DNA of 64,000 bases, from contig NZ_FXEG02000002.1 of NCBI RefSeq assembly GCF_900176255.2, positions 248,001 to 312,000 on the forward strand. The letters are read 5' to 3'. The notes below the pieces were generated by a model, which was not told where the DNA came from, made no database searches, and was given only the letters and a program-made list of their open reading frames with translations. The position numbers and the translations under genes are program-made. The DNA comes from Mycobacterium ahvazicum (GTDB taxonomy: Bacteria > Actinomycetota > Actinomycetes > Mycobacteriales > Mycobacteriaceae). Positions 18,526 to 27,860 of this stretch are shown piece after piece (the stretch's first letter is position 1; each line of letters begins with the position of its first letter).

Positions 18526-19860
18526 GTGCGGCACGACGACGTCCTCCTGCGCAGCGATCCGCGCCGGGTCGCGCTGTTGGCAGTGCACACCTCGCCCCTG
18601 GCTCAACCGGGTACCGGTGATGCCGGCGGGATGAACGTGTACGTGCTGCAAAGTGCGTTGCATCTGGCCCGGCGGGGCATCGAGGTGGAGATCTTCACCC
18701 GGGCCACCGCGTCGGCCGATCCGCCGGTCGTCGAGGTTGAGCCCGGCGTGCTGGTGCGTAACGTCGTGGCCGGGCCGTTCGAGGGCTTGGACAAATACGA
18801 CCTGCCCACCCAGCTGTGTGCGTTCGCGGCCGGGGTGCTGCGTGCCGAGGCGTCGCATGAGCCCGGTTACTACGACATCGTGCACTCGCACTACTGGCTG
18901 TCCGGACAGGTCGGCTGGCTGGCGCGCGACCGTTGGGCGGTGCCGCTGGTGCACACCGCGCACACCCTGGCCGCGGTGAAGAACGCCGCACTGGCCGCCG
19001 GAGACAGGCCCGAGCCGCCGCTGCGCACGGTGGGGGAGCAGCAGGTCGTCGATGAGGCGGACCGGCTGATCGTCAACACCGAAGACGAAGCGCGGCAATT
19101 GGTTTCGATCCACCATGCCGTCCCCGAGCGGATCGACGTGGTCCATCCCGGCGTCGACCTGGAGGTGTTCCATCCGGGCGAACGCCGGGCGGCCCGTGCC
19201 GCGCTGGGGCTTGGGCTCGACGAACAGATCGTGGTGTTCGTCGGACGAATCCAGCCGCTGAAGGCGCCCGACATCGTGCTGCGGGCAGCGGCGAAACTGC
19301 CGGGCGTGCGCATCGTGGTGGCCGGCGGCCCTTCGGGCAGTGGTCTGGCCACCCCGGACGGACTGGTTCGCCTGGCCGACGAACTCGGGATCAGCGATCG
19401 GGTGACTTTTCTGCCGCCGCAGTCCCGGCCGAATTTGGCGACCCTGTTCCAGGCCGCGAATCTTGTTGCGGTGCCCAGCTATTCGGAGTCTTTCGGCTTG
19501 GTCGCCGTCGAGGCGCAGGCGTGCGGCACGCCGGTGGTGGCGGCAGCGGTCGGCGGGCTGCCGGTCGCGGTGCGCGACGGTGTCACCGGCTCGCTGGTGC
19601 CAGGGCATGACGTCGACGACTGGGCCCGCGCACTCGACGAGCTGCTGCGCCTGGACGGCACGGCGCGGGGCGCGGCGATGAGCCGGGCCGCGGCCGCGCA
19701 CGCGGCGACGTTCTCGTGGGAGCACACCACCGACGCGTTGCTGGCCAGCTATCGGCGCGCCATCGGCGATTTCACCGCCGCACGGCAGCGCCGGGTGCGC
19801 GACCGGGTGGCGGCGCGTAAACCGCGTCGCTGGACGCCGCGTCGCGGGGTTGGCGCATGA
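18526..19860 (+). CDS. mshA: D-inositol-3-phosphate glycosyltransferase (mycothiol synthesis)
   Basis: A 444-residue GT4 glycosyltransferase that joins UDP-GlcNAc and 1L-inositol 1-phosphate, the first step of mycothiol synthesis. Signature stretches are [19 protein letters not shown] (nucleotide-sugar loop), [37 protein letters not shown] and [20 protein letters not shown] (the EX7E region). The start is uncertain: the GTG at 18526 overlaps its AAGGAG site, and an in-frame GTG at 18496 adds ten residues. The N-terminal extension is shorter than in M. tuberculosis MshA. Its stop overlaps the start of the YbjN-like gene (ATGA). Confidence 0.95.
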   Translation: MRHDDVLLRSDPRRVALLAVHTSPLAQPGTGDAGGMNVYVLQSALHLARRGIEVEIFTRATASADPPVVEVEPGVLVRNVVAGPFEGLDKYDLPTQLCAFAAGVLRAEASHEPGYYDIVHSHYWLSGQVGWLARDRWAVPLVHTAHTLAAVKNAALAAGDRPEPPLRTVGEQQVVDEADRLIVNTEDEARQLVSIHHAVPERIDVVHPGVDLEVFHPGERRAARAALGLGLDEQIVVFVGRIQPLKAPDIVLRAAAKLPGVRIVVAGGPSGSGLATPDGLVRLADELGISDRVTFLPPQSRPNLATLFQAANLVAVPSYSESFGLVAVEAQACGTPVVAAAVGGLPVAVRDGVTGSLVPGHDVDDWARALDELLRLDGTARGAAMSRAAAAHAATFSWEHTTDALLASYRRAIGDFTAARQRRVRDRVAARKPRRWTPRRGVGA

Positions 19861-20366
19861 GCCCGTCGGTGCAGCAGGTGATCGAGCGTGCGCTCGATGC
19901 CAGCGAGCTGACGTACTCGAAACATGAAGGCGCACATGGCGGTTTGCCGGGTCTGGTGGTGGAGTTGCCCGGCGAGCGCAGGCTCAAGACCAACACGATC
20001 CTGAGCATCGGCGAGCACTCGGTGCGCATCGAGGCGTTCGTGTGCCGCAAGCCCGACGAGAACCACGAGGGCGTGTACCGGTTCCTGCTCAAGCGCAACC
20101 GCCGGCTGTACGGAGTCGCCTACACGCTGGACAACGTCGGCGACATCTACCTGGTCGGCCGGATGTCGCTGGCCTCGGTGGATGCCGACGAGATCGACCG
20201 GGTGCTCGGGCAAGTGCTCGAAGCGGTGGATTCGGACTTCAATACGTTGCTGGAGTTGGGTTTTCGCTCGTCGATCCAGAAGGAATGGGATTGGCGGGGA
20301 TCGCGGGGCGAATCGTTGAAGAATCTGGAGGCGTTCGCCCACCTGATCGACGACGAAGACGGCTAG
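19857..20366 (+). CDS. YbjN-like protein (Rv0487-like)
   Basis: A 169-residue cytoplasmic protein of the YbjN/type III chaperone-like fold. [20 protein letters not shown] and [19 protein letters not shown] are conserved. No catalytic motif is seen. The ATG overlaps the mshA stop (ATGA), so translation is probably coupled and a link to mycothiol physiology is possible, but not shown. In H37Rv an LysE-family gene (Rv0488) lies between this gene and gpm1; here only 100 bases separate them. Confidence 0.87.
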   Translation: MSPSVQQVIERALDASELTYSKHEGAHGGLPGLVVELPGERRLKTNTILSIGEHSVRIEAFVCRKPDENHEGVYRFLLKRNRRLYGVAYTLDNVGDIYLVGRMSLASVDADEIDRVLGQVLEAVDSDFNTLLELGFRSSIQKEWDWRGSRGESLKNLEAFAHLIDDEDG

Positions 20367-20466
20367 CCCAGCTCGCGAGCGCAACGTGGCTGCGATTTCT
20401 GGGCCCGATTTTCGCAGTGCCCTTACGCTCGACGCGCGTCGCACCCTGCGTGAGAGACTGACCGGC

Positions 20467-21216
20467 ATGGGTGACACTGCGACGCTGGTACTGCTTCGCC
20501 ACGGCGAAAGCGAATGGAACTCGCTGAACCTGTTTACCGGATGGGTCGATGTCGGGCTGACTGAAAAGGGCCGGGCCGAAGCGGTTCGCAGCGGCGAGCT
20601 GCTGACCGAGCACGGCCTGCTGCCCGACGTGCTGTACACCTCGCTGCTGCGCCGCGCGATCACCACGGCGCACCTGGCGCTGGACGCCGCCGACCGGCTG
20701 TGGCTCCCGGTACGACGCAGCTGGCGGCTCAACGAACGCCACTACGGGGCGCTGCAAGGCCTGGACAAAGCCGAGACCAAGGCCCGCTACGGGGACGAGC
20801 AATTCATGGCCTGGCGGCGCAGCTACGACACCCCGCCGCCGCCGATCGAGAAGGGCAGCAAGTTCAGCCAGGATGGTGACCCGCGCTACGCCGACATCAG
20901 TGGCGGCCCGCTCACCGAATGTCTGGCCGACGTGGTGGTGCGTTTCCTGCCGTACTTCACCGACGTGATCGTCCCGGATCTGCGCTTCGGCAAGACGGTG
21001 CTGATCGTCGCCCACGGCAACTCGCTGCGCGCCCTCGTCAAACACCTCGACCAGATCTCCGACGACGAGATCTCCGAGTTGAACATCCCGACTGGCATTC
21101 CGCTGCGCTACGACCTGGACGCCGATCTGCGTCCGGTGGTGCCCGGCGGCACCTACCTGGACCCGGAAGCAGCGGCTGCGGGCGCCGCGGCGGTAGCCAG
21201 CCAGGGTGCCCGGTAG
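20467..21216 (+). CDS. gpm1: 2,3-bisphosphoglycerate-dependent phosphoglycerate mutase
   Basis: A 249-residue dPGM that interconverts 3- and 2-phosphoglycerate in glycolysis. The phosphohistidine is in [40 protein letters not shown] and the second histidine in [16 protein letters not shown] complete the active site. The ATG at 20467 gives the family N-terminus ([15 protein letters not shown]). It precedes senX3-regX3, as in M. tuberculosis. Confidence 0.97.
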   Translation: MGDTATLVLLRHGESEWNSLNLFTGWVDVGLTEKGRAEAVRSGELLTEHGLLPDVLYTSLLRRAITTAHLALDAADRLWLPVRRSWRLNERHYGALQGLDKAETKARYGDEQFMAWRRSYDTPPPPIEKGSKFSQDGDPRYADISGGPLTECLADVVVRFLPYFTDVIVPDLRFGKTVLIVAHGNSLRALVKHLDQISDDEISELNIPTGIPLRYDLDADLRPVVPGGTYLDPEAAAAGAAAVASQGAR

Positions 21217-21377
21217 GATTCAAACGCGGTTCATTTTCGCCGCTTTTGAGCGCGGAAAGCCCGTAGGCCAAATTCCGCATGAACGACAGCCGAACACCTG
21301 TAGCGCAAGTTGTGACTTGTCCGATTTTGGCCTCGTTCCGCTAGGGCTGCGTTCACCAGATTTGTAGGATTTTGTTC

Positions 21378-22607
21378 GTGACTGTGTTCTCGGCGCTGTT
21401 GCTGGCCGGGGTCTTGTCCTTGCTGGCGCTGGCCGTCGGAGTGGCGGCCGGCACTCGGTTGTCCGCACGGGTGGTGCAACGGCGGCAGCGCGTGGCCACC
21501 GAGTCGACCGGCATCACCGTCGCGCAGATGCTGCAACGAATCGTCACCCTGATGCCGCTGGGCGCCGCGGTCGTGGATTCGCATCGCGACGTCGTCTACC
21601 TCAACGAGCGGGCCAAGGAATTGGGCCTGGTGCGCGATCGGCAGCTCGACGACCAAGCCTGGCAAGCGGCGCAGCAGGCGCTGGGCGGGGAGGTCGTCGA
21701 GTTCGACCTACAGCCCGGCAAGCGCGGGGCCGCCGGACGGTCCGGGATATCGGTGCACGGGCAGGCAACGCTGCTCAGTGAGGAAGACCGCCGGTTCGCT
21801 GTGGTCTTCGTTCACGACCAGTCCGACCATGCGCGTATGGAAGCCACGCGGCGCGACTTCGTAGCCAACGTCAGCCACGAGCTCAAGACGCCGGTCGGCG
21901 CCATGGCGCTGCTCGCCGAGGCCCTGCTGGCGTCGGCGGACGACTCCGAAACCGTGCGCCGCTTCGCCGAGAAGGTGCTGATCGAGGCCAACCGGTTGGG
22001 CGACATGGTGGCTGAGCTCATCGAGCTCTCCCGGCTGCAGGGTGCCGAGCGATTGCCCAACGTTGTCGCTGTCGAGGTCGATACCGTTGTGGCCGAAGCG
22101 ATTTCACGCCACAAGGTGGCTGCGGACAATGCCAAGATCGAGATTCGCACCGACGCGCCCTCCGGTTTGCGGGTACTGGGGGACCAAACGCTGCTGGTGA
22201 CCGCATTGGCCAATCTGGTCTCTAATGCGATCGCCTACTCGCCGCCGGGTTCGCCGGTGTCGATCAGCCGTTGCCGTCGTGGCGACAACATCGAGATCGC
22301 GGTTACCGACCGCGGGATCGGGATTGCGCTAGAAGACCAGGAGCGGGTCTTCGAGCGGTTTTTCCGGGGGGACAAGGCGCGTTCGCGAGCCACCGGTGGC
22401 AGTGGGCTGGGGCTGGCGATCGTCAAACACGTTGCGGCCAATCATGACGGCAGCATCGGGGTGTGGAGCAAGCCGGGAACCGGTTCGACGTTCACCTTGT
22501 CGATCCCGGCCTATCAGGACACCGATAGCGACGAAGAAACCGAGCAACCCCGGGCCCGCGAGGCGCGGCCCAACAGGTCCCAACGAGAGGAAGAACTAAG
22601 TCGATGA
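21378..22607 (+). CDS. senX3: Sensor histidine kinase SenX3
   Basis: A 409-residue membrane histidine kinase that signals phosphate limitation to RegX3. An N-terminal hydrophobic region ([20 protein letters not shown]) is followed by a PAS-like domain (about residues 50-140). The HisKA box is [16 protein letters not shown], with the phospho-acceptor His near residue 167. The ATPase boxes are [17 protein letters not shown] and [10 protein letters not shown]. The GTG at 21378 matches the known N-terminus ([11 protein letters not shown]). Its TGA overlaps the ATG of a 57-base MIRU unit, which leads into regX3, so all three are likely on one transcript. Confidence 0.97.
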   Translation: MTVFSALLLAGVLSLLALAVGVAAGTRLSARVVQRRQRVATESTGITVAQMLQRIVTLMPLGAAVVDSHRDVVYLNERAKELGLVRDRQLDDQAWQAAQQALGGEVVEFDLQPGKRGAAGRSGISVHGQATLLSEEDRRFAVVFVHDQSDHARMEATRRDFVANVSHELKTPVGAMALLAEALLASADDSETVRRFAEKVLIEANRLGDMVAELIELSRLQGAERLPNVVAVEVDTVVAEAISRHKVAADNAKIEIRTDAPSGLRVLGDQTLLVTALANLVSNAIAYSPPGSPVSISRCRRGDNIEIAVTDRGIGIALEDQERVFERFFRGDKARSRATGGSGLGLAIVKHVAANHDGSIGVWSKPGTGSTFTLSIPAYQDTDSDEETEQPRAREARPNRSQREEELSR

Positions 22608-22660
22608 CCCGCGGATACGACGATGCAGAGCGCAGCGATGAGGAGGAGTGGCGCCCGTGA
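22604..22660 (+). repeat. Single 57-bp MIRU unit with an 18-codon ORF between senX3 and regX3
   Basis: ATG at 22604 overlaps the senX3 stop (ATGA) and opens an 18-codon frame ([18 protein letters not shown]). That frame's TGA at 22658-22660 overlaps the regX3 GTG (GTGA). The string GACGATGCAGAGCGCAGCGA is the core I associate with mycobacterial interspersed repetitive units, which are known to sit between senX3 and regX3. One unit is present here; M. tuberculosis strains usually have more. AGGAGGAG inside the unit may serve as the regX3 ribosome site. Confidence 0.85.
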
Positions 22661-23340
22661 CCAGTGTGCTGATCGTGGAGGACGAGGAGTCGCTTGCCGA
22701 TCCACTGGCCTTCCTGCTTCGCAAGGAGGGCTTCGAAGCCACCGTGGTGACCGATGGGTCAGCGGCGCTGTCCGAGTTCGACCGGGCAGGCGCGGACATC
22801 GTGCTGCTTGATTTGATGCTGCCGGGCATGTCGGGCACCGACGTCTGCAAGCAGCTGCGCGCTCGCTCCAGCGTGCCGGTGATCATGGTGACGGCCCGGG
22901 ACAGCGAGATCGACAAAGTTGTCGGCCTGGAGCTCGGCGCCGATGACTATGTGACCAAGCCCTATTCGGCGCGCGAGCTGATTGCCCGGATCCGGGCGGT
23001 GCTGCGCCGGGGCGGCGACGACGACTCCGAGATCAGTGACGGCGTATTGGAGTCCGGTCCGGTCCGGATGGACGTCGAGCGGCATGTCGTTTCGGTGAAC
23101 GGCGACACAATCACGTTGCCGCTCAAGGAGTTTGACCTCCTCGAGTACCTGATGCGCAACAGCGGCCGGGTGCTGACCCGTGGACAGCTGATCGATCGGG
23201 TGTGGGGCGCGGACTACGTCGGCGACACCAAGACGCTCGACGTCCACGTCAAGCGGCTGCGGTCCAAGATCGAAGCCGACCCGGCCAACCCGGTGCACCT
23301 GGTGACGGTGCGCGGGCTGGGCTACAAGCTCGAAGGGTAG
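22657..23340 (+). CDS. regX3: Response regulator RegX3
   Basis: A 227-residue OmpR/PhoB-type response regulator for phosphate starvation. In the receiver domain the acidic pair is VEDEES, the phospho-Asp is in VLLDLMLPGMSG (about residue 52) and the conserved Lys is in DYVTKPYSAREL. The DNA-binding winged helix (about residues 130-227) contains LLEYLMRNSGRVLTRGQLID and VHVKRLRSKIE. The GTG at 22657 gives the known N-terminus (MTSVLIVEDEE) and overlaps the end of the MIRU mini-ORF. It pairs with SenX3. Confidence 0.97.
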   Translation: MTSVLIVEDEESLADPLAFLLRKEGFEATVVTDGSAALSEFDRAGADIVLLDLMLPGMSGTDVCKQLRARSSVPVIMVTARDSEIDKVVGLELGADDYVTKPYSARELIARIRAVLRRGGDDDSEISDGVLESGPVRMDVERHVVSVNGDTITLPLKEFDLLEYLMRNSGRVLTRGQLIDRVWGADYVGDTKTLDVHVKRLRSKIEADPANPVHLVTVRGLGYKLEG

Positions 23341-23368
23341 CCCCAGCCCGCGGTCGGCAAGGGCACCG

Positions 23369-23869
23369 TCATGGGGCCCGCGGCGCCAACTCATCGCCGC
23401 GCGAGGAGTCGAACAGGGTCCGCTCCTCGTCGGCCGCGCCTACTTCGATGCGCCGGCGCATGTTCGCTGTCATCGGTGGCAACTCGTCGAGATCGAACCA
23501 TCTCGCCTCGGTGCTCTCGTCGTCGGCCGCATACGGCTCCCCGGATAGCCAGTTCATCCGAAATATGTGATCCAGGTACTGCGCGTGATCGCCGTTGGCG
23601 TGCACCGTCGGCTGGCCCACCTTGACCCAGGCCAGTCTGACAGCCTGCACCTGAACCCCGGTTTCTTCGAGCACTTCGCGCACAGCGCAATCCGCCGGAT
23701 TCTCGCCCGGTTCCACGATCCCCGTCACCGCTGTCCAGGCGCCATTATCCGAGCGCTTCACCAACAGCACTTTGTGCTCATGAATGGTGACGGCGGTAAC
23801 GCCGGGCAACCACAACGGCGCATGGCCGATCGCGCGACGCAACTCAACGATGAAGTCGGGAACCGGCAC
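23369..23869 (-). CDS. Nudix hydrolase
   Basis: A 166-residue Nudix protein. The complete Nudix box (G-x5-E-x7-RE-x2-EE-x-G) is at about residues 52-74 and reads GIVEPGENPADC followed by AVREVLEETGV. The N-terminus PDFIVELRRAIGHAPLWLPG and the end of the protein resemble actinobacterial NUDIX proteins of the ADP-ribose or NTP class; the substrate is not readable. The start GTG at 23869 has AAGGGG just upstream. It lies between regX3 and the GMC oxidoreductase on the minus strand. I do not recall a gene here in H37Rv, so it may be an addition or a loss there. Confidence 0.88.
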   Translation of the reverse strand: MPVPDFIVELRRAIGHAPLWLPGVTAVTIHEHKVLLVKRSDNGAWTAVTGIVEPGENPADCAVREVLEETGVQVQAVRLAWVKVGQPTVHANGDHAQYLDHIFRMNWLSGEPYAADDESTEARWFDLDELPPMTANMRRRIEVGAADEERTLFDSSRGDELAPRAP

Positions 23870-23949
23870 TCCCCTTCCTAACACGAGTGGCGGCACCACC
23901 GGCGCGGCGGCGCCCGCGCCGCACCCTCGACCCGAGGATGCACACCGCA

Positions 23950-25809
23950 TCAGCGAGCCGCGACCACCTCGTCCGCGACCGCCAGCGCCAGCGCCATGAT
24001 GGACACCTGCGGGTTCACCTCGGGGCAGCTGGGCAGGATCGACGCGTCGGCAACCCACACTCCGTCGATGCCGCGCAATCGTCCCGCTGTGTCGACGGGG
24101 CAGACCTGTTCATCTGCGCCGGCCGCCGCGGTGCCGGTGGGATGGAAGGCGGCCAGGTGCAGGCTCCTGGGATTGCTGCGGCTCAGCGCATCCCTTAAGG
24201 CCGACAGCGACGTCACCGTCGGTGCGCCGGGCAGACCGGTGAGCACCTCGACCGCACCCGCCGCGAACAACAGGCGGCCCATCGCCTCGACGGCGGTCAC
24301 CAGCTTGGCGATGTCGGCACGAGAGATGTTGTAGCGCATCACTGTCTCGCCGCGCACCGCGAAGACCGAGCCCACTCCGCGGTCGGCGACCATGGCGCCG
24401 ACCGTCGCGACTTGAGGTGCGCGGTCGAGCCAGCCGAGCAGCTCGGCGCCGTAGCCGGGAAAGACCATCGACCCCATTCCCGGCGGCGTCGAGGTTGCTT
24501 CGATCAACACGCCGTCCGACTCGTGAAATTCGTGGACGGCCGCGCTCTGCAACACGCCGTGCCAGGCGTACACATCATCGGCGAAGCGCCCGGCGAGCAT
24601 CGTCGCCGGATGCAGCGCGAGATTTCGGCCCAGGCGCGGATGCGCACCAAACCCGCTGCGCCGCAACAATCCCGGTGTCTCGGTGGCGCCGGCGGCAACC
24701 ACCACCGACTCGGCGAGGATGTCCAGCGCGGTGTCGTCTGGCCGTCGGGCCCGCACTCCGCGGGCCCGGCCGTTGCGGTGCAGTACCCGTTCGACGCGCG
24801 CCTGCGAGATGATCCGCGCGCCCGCGGCGCAGGCTTGTGGCAGCGCGTTGAGGTGCACACCGAACTTGGCGTTGCGGGGGCAGCCGATCGCGCATTGGCA
24901 ACAACCTTCGCAGCCCGGCGCGTTTCGGGGGATCGGTGCCGCGTCCCATCCCAGCGTCGCAGCGGCATCAAGCAACAGGCGCCCGTTGCGACCCATGATC
25001 TGCAGGGGCACCGGCGCGACCCGCAGCGTGCGCTCGACATCGTCGAGATGGTGGGCCAGCCGGTCCGGGTCAGCCAGGTCGAGGCCGAACTCGTCGCGCC
25101 AGCGCCGCTGCACCGAAAGCGGTGGCCGGTAACACGTTCCGGAGTTCACCATGGTGGTGCCGCCGACCGCCCGGCCCAGGGGCAGGACTATGGACGGGCG
25201 TCCCAGTGCGACGGTTGCGCCGGCGCCGCGATACAACCCGGCATATCGGTCGATCGGATGGGTAGTGCGCAGCTCCTCAACCGTCCAACGGCGTCCCTCC
25301 TCGAGCACCACGGTGTCGAGGCCGGCTTGCGCCAGGGTGCGCGCCGCCATGGCGCCGCCGGCACCGGAGCCGACGATCACCACATCGGCGGTCATCACGG
25401 AGCGACTATCGGCCGAGGAGATGACCGTCAGGCGCGCATCGGGGCGCGCCGTATCGTGCGCCTGCGCCCGTGAAAGTAGCTCTGGGGCAAAGGTATCCGC
25501 GCCGTTGGCAAGCAGGACGATCGCCTTCATCGCCTCGACGGCCACTCCGGCATCCGGGCCGAGTGCGGCGAGCCGGCGCAGCACTTGATCACGCTGGCCG
25601 GCGTCGAGGCGCGAATTCGAGCGACCGGTGGTGAGGTAGCTTGCCGCACTCATGCACAGCAGTCCGGCCCGCACCGCCAGCCGTGTCGTCGCGGGCAGCT
25701 GCGTGAGGTAGCGCTCGACGCGGTCGACCAATTGAGCCGATGGCGGACCGCCGTGCTCCTCGGGCAGCAGCGCGGTGCCGAACGAGGCCAACGCGGCCCG
25801 GCGGCTCAT
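23950..25809 (-). CDS. GMC family FAD-dependent oxidoreductase (Rv0492c-like)
   Basis: A 619-residue GMC oxidoreductase. After an N-terminal helical extension (about residues 1-140), the FAD dinucleotide fold is VVIVGSGAGGAMAARTLAQA. A middle signature is GTTMVNSGTCYRPP. The C-terminal GMC part has LAAFHPTGTAAAG and VADASILPSCPEVNPQVSI. A cysteine cluster, GCEGCCQCAIGCPRN, lies near residue 300. Such clusters suggest an extra metal or iron-sulfur site, but this is not proven. The ATG at 25809 overlaps the stop of the upstream small gene (ATGA). The substrate, probably an alcohol or sterol-like compound, is unknown. Confidence 0.92.
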   Translation of the reverse strand: MSRRAALASFGTALLPEEHGGPPSAQLVDRVERYLTQLPATTRLAVRAGLLCMSAASYLTTGRSNSRLDAGQRDQVLRRLAALGPDAGVAVEAMKAIVLLANGADTFAPELLSRAQAHDTARPDARLTVISSADSRSVMTADVVIVGSGAGGAMAARTLAQAGLDTVVLEEGRRWTVEELRTTHPIDRYAGLYRGAGATVALGRPSIVLPLGRAVGGTTMVNSGTCYRPPLSVQRRWRDEFGLDLADPDRLAHHLDDVERTLRVAPVPLQIMGRNGRLLLDAAATLGWDAAPIPRNAPGCEGCCQCAIGCPRNAKFGVHLNALPQACAAGARIISQARVERVLHRNGRARGVRARRPDDTALDILAESVVVAAGATETPGLLRRSGFGAHPRLGRNLALHPATMLAGRFADDVYAWHGVLQSAAVHEFHESDGVLIEATSTPPGMGSMVFPGYGAELLGWLDRAPQVATVGAMVADRGVGSVFAVRGETVMRYNISRADIAKLVTAVEAMGRLLFAAGAVEVLTGLPGAPTVTSLSALRDALSRSNPRSLHLAAFHPTGTAAAGADEQVCPVDTAGRLRGIDGVWVADASILPSCPEVNPQVSIMALALAVADEVVAAR

Positions 25810-26135
25810 ACCAAACGCCCGAGCCGGCGGCCCAATTTGATGAAGAACGGGTAGGTCGCGAAGATGGCCCCCGCCGCCGCGTGCAGCGGCCAGCCCGCCT
25901 CCTCGGTCTTGACGCCGAAAACCCCGCTGTTCCACATGAAGTCGCGGCCATTGCGGGCACGGAAGGGGCGCCACAGCATGCCCAGTCCGGGCACGTTGTG
26001 GTAGAGGCCGAACGATCCGCCGAAGAAGACGCCCAGCGTGGCGGCCTCGGCGGCATCGCGGCGATCCGGCGGCAGTTGGCGCTCGATGAGCAGTCCGGAG
26101 GCGAACAGCAGCGGCGGGTCGAGCAGAAAGCTCAT
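25806..26135 (-). CDS. Small hydrophobic protein (Rv0492A-like)
   Basis: A 109-residue protein opening [20 protein letters not shown]. It has hydrophobic stretches (ATLGVFFGGSFGLYHNVPGL and HAAAGAIFATYPFFIKLG) that could be membrane segments, and ends in a basic patch. It overlaps both neighbours by four bases: its start overlaps the end of the upstream gene and its stop overlaps the GMC start. Translational coupling and a role as partner of the GMC enzyme are therefore inferred. No function is known. Confidence 0.85.
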   Translation of the reverse strand: MSFLLDPPLLFASGLLIERQLPPDRRDAAEAATLGVFFGGSFGLYHNVPGLGMLWRPFRARNGRDFMWNSGVFGVKTEEAGWPLHAAAGAIFATYPFFIKLGRRLGRLV

Positions 26136-27079
26136 GTCGTTGTCCTTTCGTTGAGGGCGGGCGCCTCGCTGCCGCGCAGGCCGACTTCGGCGTGGCCGGT
26201 GCCCAGCACCGACCACCGGCGTTCGTCGACCTCGACGTAGATGTCGGCCTGTTCGGTGTTGGTGCACACCGCCGTGCCGCCGTCGGGATCGGTATAACCC
26301 AGGCTCACGCAGCGCTCCGGCGGCTGGTCGACGCGGATGAGCACGCGGCGACCGCCGATGCGTCCTTCCAGCTGCCAGTGCCGCAGGCCGAGGGTGGTGC
26401 GCATTCTCAGTGACGGCAATGTGCTTGCGGGCCAATCCTTTCCGTCGATACGAAAGCGAACGAACGCCAGCGGCGCCAGCCTGCGCAGGCCCGGTTTGTG
26501 TGATACCGCGGTGACGACCTCCAGGACGTCGCCGTTCCCGAGGTCGGCGTGGATCCAGCCCCAGCGTTTGGCGTTGCCATGTCCGTAGATGTGGGCGACG
26601 CCGCCGCGCCAGCCGTCGACGTGATGGGTGAGGCCGCCGACGGTCAGTGCGCCGGTGAAGTCGGCGGTCGGAGCGAGAACGACTTGAGCCCCGGGCAGCA
26701 GTTCGCGATCCCACACCGGCTTCGGGAAGGTCCACAGTGGCGCGCCGGCGTCTTTCCAGGCCAGTTCCCAAGCCAGGGCTCCGGCTCGTCCGGTCAGTTC
26801 TTCGGGAGCCGCGCGCACCCCGGCCGAGTCGAACCAGGCGCCGATCGCCGGTTGAACCGGCTCGGGTCCGAAACGCTCGGTGTGCGGTGCGGCGTCGGCC
26901 GGAAACCAGGTCGCCCAGCCGTGTGCGTAAGGGGCGCGAGCGTCGCTCGGTGCGACCGTTTCGCAGTGAATCCACAGGCCGGCCCGGGTCGACGGGTCCG
27001 AGAGGGTGGCGTACCAGACCTCCAGCCGACCTGTCTTGCCCCGCCAGCGCGCGGCCGCGGCCAATAGCTTCTCGTCCAC
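26132..27079 (-). CDS. Conserved hypothetical protein (Rv0493c-like)
   Basis: A 315-residue cytoplasmic protein with no signal peptide. The sequence is rich in Trp and beta structure ([40 protein letters not shown]). This pattern resembles tocopherol-cyclase/CrtC-like lipocalin-type proteins, but that is only an impression. The start is the GTG at 27079. It is the first gene of a three-gene operon with the small hydrophobic protein and the GMC oxidoreductase. It is divergent from the FadR-like regulator, whose operator candidate lies about 40 bases upstream. Confidence 0.85.
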   Translation of the reverse strand: MDEKLLAAAARWRGKTGRLEVWYATLSDPSTRAGLWIHCETVAPSDARAPYAHGWATWFPADAAPHTERFGPEPVQPAIGAWFDSAGVRAAPEELTGRAGALAWELAWKDAGAPLWTFPKPVWDRELLPGAQVVLAPTADFTGALTVGGLTHHVDGWRGGVAHIYGHGNAKRWGWIHADLGNGDVLEVVTAVSHKPGLRRLAPLAFVRFRIDGKDWPASTLPSLRMRTTLGLRHWQLEGRIGGRRVLIRVDQPPERCVSLGYTDPDGGTAVCTNTEQADIYVEVDERRWSVLGTGHAEVGLRGSEAPALNERTTT

Positions 27080-27118
27080 CGCGTCGCCTCCACCACGTTG
27101 TCGGTCTCGCCCACTATA

Positions 27119-27131
27119 TTGGTTGAACCAA
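27119..27131. promoter_or_regulatory. FadR-like operator overlapping the regulator start
   Basis: TTGGTTGAACCAA is a perfect six-base inverted repeat around a central G. Its last base is the A of the presumed ATG of the FadR-like gene, so bound protein would block both transcription and translation initiation. It also lies about 40 bases before the divergent Rv0493c-like operon. Confidence 0.65.
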
Positions 27132-27850
27132 TGAACCAGTCAAATGTGCTTCGGCCACCCGACCGCCAGCGGGTGGACGAACAGATCACCGCGTCGATCG
27201 CCGACGCGATCCTCGACGGCGCGTTCCCGCCGGGCTCGGCGCTGCCGCCGGAGCGGGAGCTGGCCGAGCAACTCGGGGTCAACCGCACGTCGCTGCGACA
27301 GGGTCTGGCGCGGCTGCAGCAGATGGGCCTGATCGAGGCCCGGCACGGCAGCGGCAACGTGGTCCGGGATCCTCAGCAACTCACCCACCCCGCTGTGGTC
27401 GAAGCGTTGATACGGAAGTTGGGTCCCGAGTTTTTGGTCGAGCTCCTCGAGATCCGCGCGGCGCTGGGCCCGTTGATCGGGCGGTTGGCCGCGCAACGGT
27501 GCGGTCCCGAAGATGACGAGGCGTTGCGCGCCGCGCTGGCCGGCGTGCAGGACGCCGACAGCGCCGCAGCGCGCCAGGCGGCCGACCTCGCCTTCTTCCA
27601 GGTGCTCATCCACGGCACGCGTAACCGTGCGTTGGGGCTGCTGTATCGCTGGGTCGACCATTCCTTCGGCGGTCGCGAGCATGAGCTCACACCGGCCTAC
27701 GACGAGCCTGAGCCGGTGATTGCCGATCTGCGGGCGATCACCGAGGCGGTGCTGGCGCGCGACGACGCCGCGGCTGCCGCGGCTGTCGAGGCGTATCTGC
27801 TTGCCAGCGCGCTGCGAATGGTCGCGGCGTACCGGTCGCAGTCGACCTGA
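27131..27850 (+). CDS. GntR family, FadR-subfamily regulator (Rv0494-like)
   Basis: A 239-residue GntR regulator. The winged helix is at about residues 12-75 ([20 protein letters not shown], then [20 protein letters not shown]), and the helical FCD domain follows, with [19 protein letters not shown] recall Rv0494 being described as a starvation-induced, autoregulating FadR-like protein that binds fatty acyl-CoA. The ATG at 27131 is preferred; a TTG at 27119 inside the operator would add four residues and match the annotated Rv0494 start. It probably controls itself and the divergent GMC operon. Confidence 0.93.
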   Translation: MNQSNVLRPPDRQRVDEQITASIADAILDGAFPPGSALPPERELAEQLGVNRTSLRQGLARLQQMGLIEARHGSGNVVRDPQQLTHPAVVEALIRKLGPEFLVELLEIRAALGPLIGRLAAQRCGPEDDEALRAALAGVQDADSAAARQAADLAFFQVLIHGTRNRALGLLYRWVDHSFGGREHELTPAYDEPEPVIADLRAITEAVLARDDAAAAAAVEAYLLASALRMVAAYRSQST

Positions 27851-27860
27851 CCTGCGGGGG

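Noticed and set aside
17047..19935. 962-residue open frame on the minus strand antisense to the ROK gene and mshA
   Set aside because: It mirrors two well-supported genes on the plus strand and is rich in Arg/His/Gln/Gly, as expected for shadow frames in GC-rich codon usage.
21351..21357. GTTCACC as a RegX3 box upstream of senX3
   Set aside because: Only a single half site is visible, with no second copy at the expected spacing, so it is too weak to annotate.
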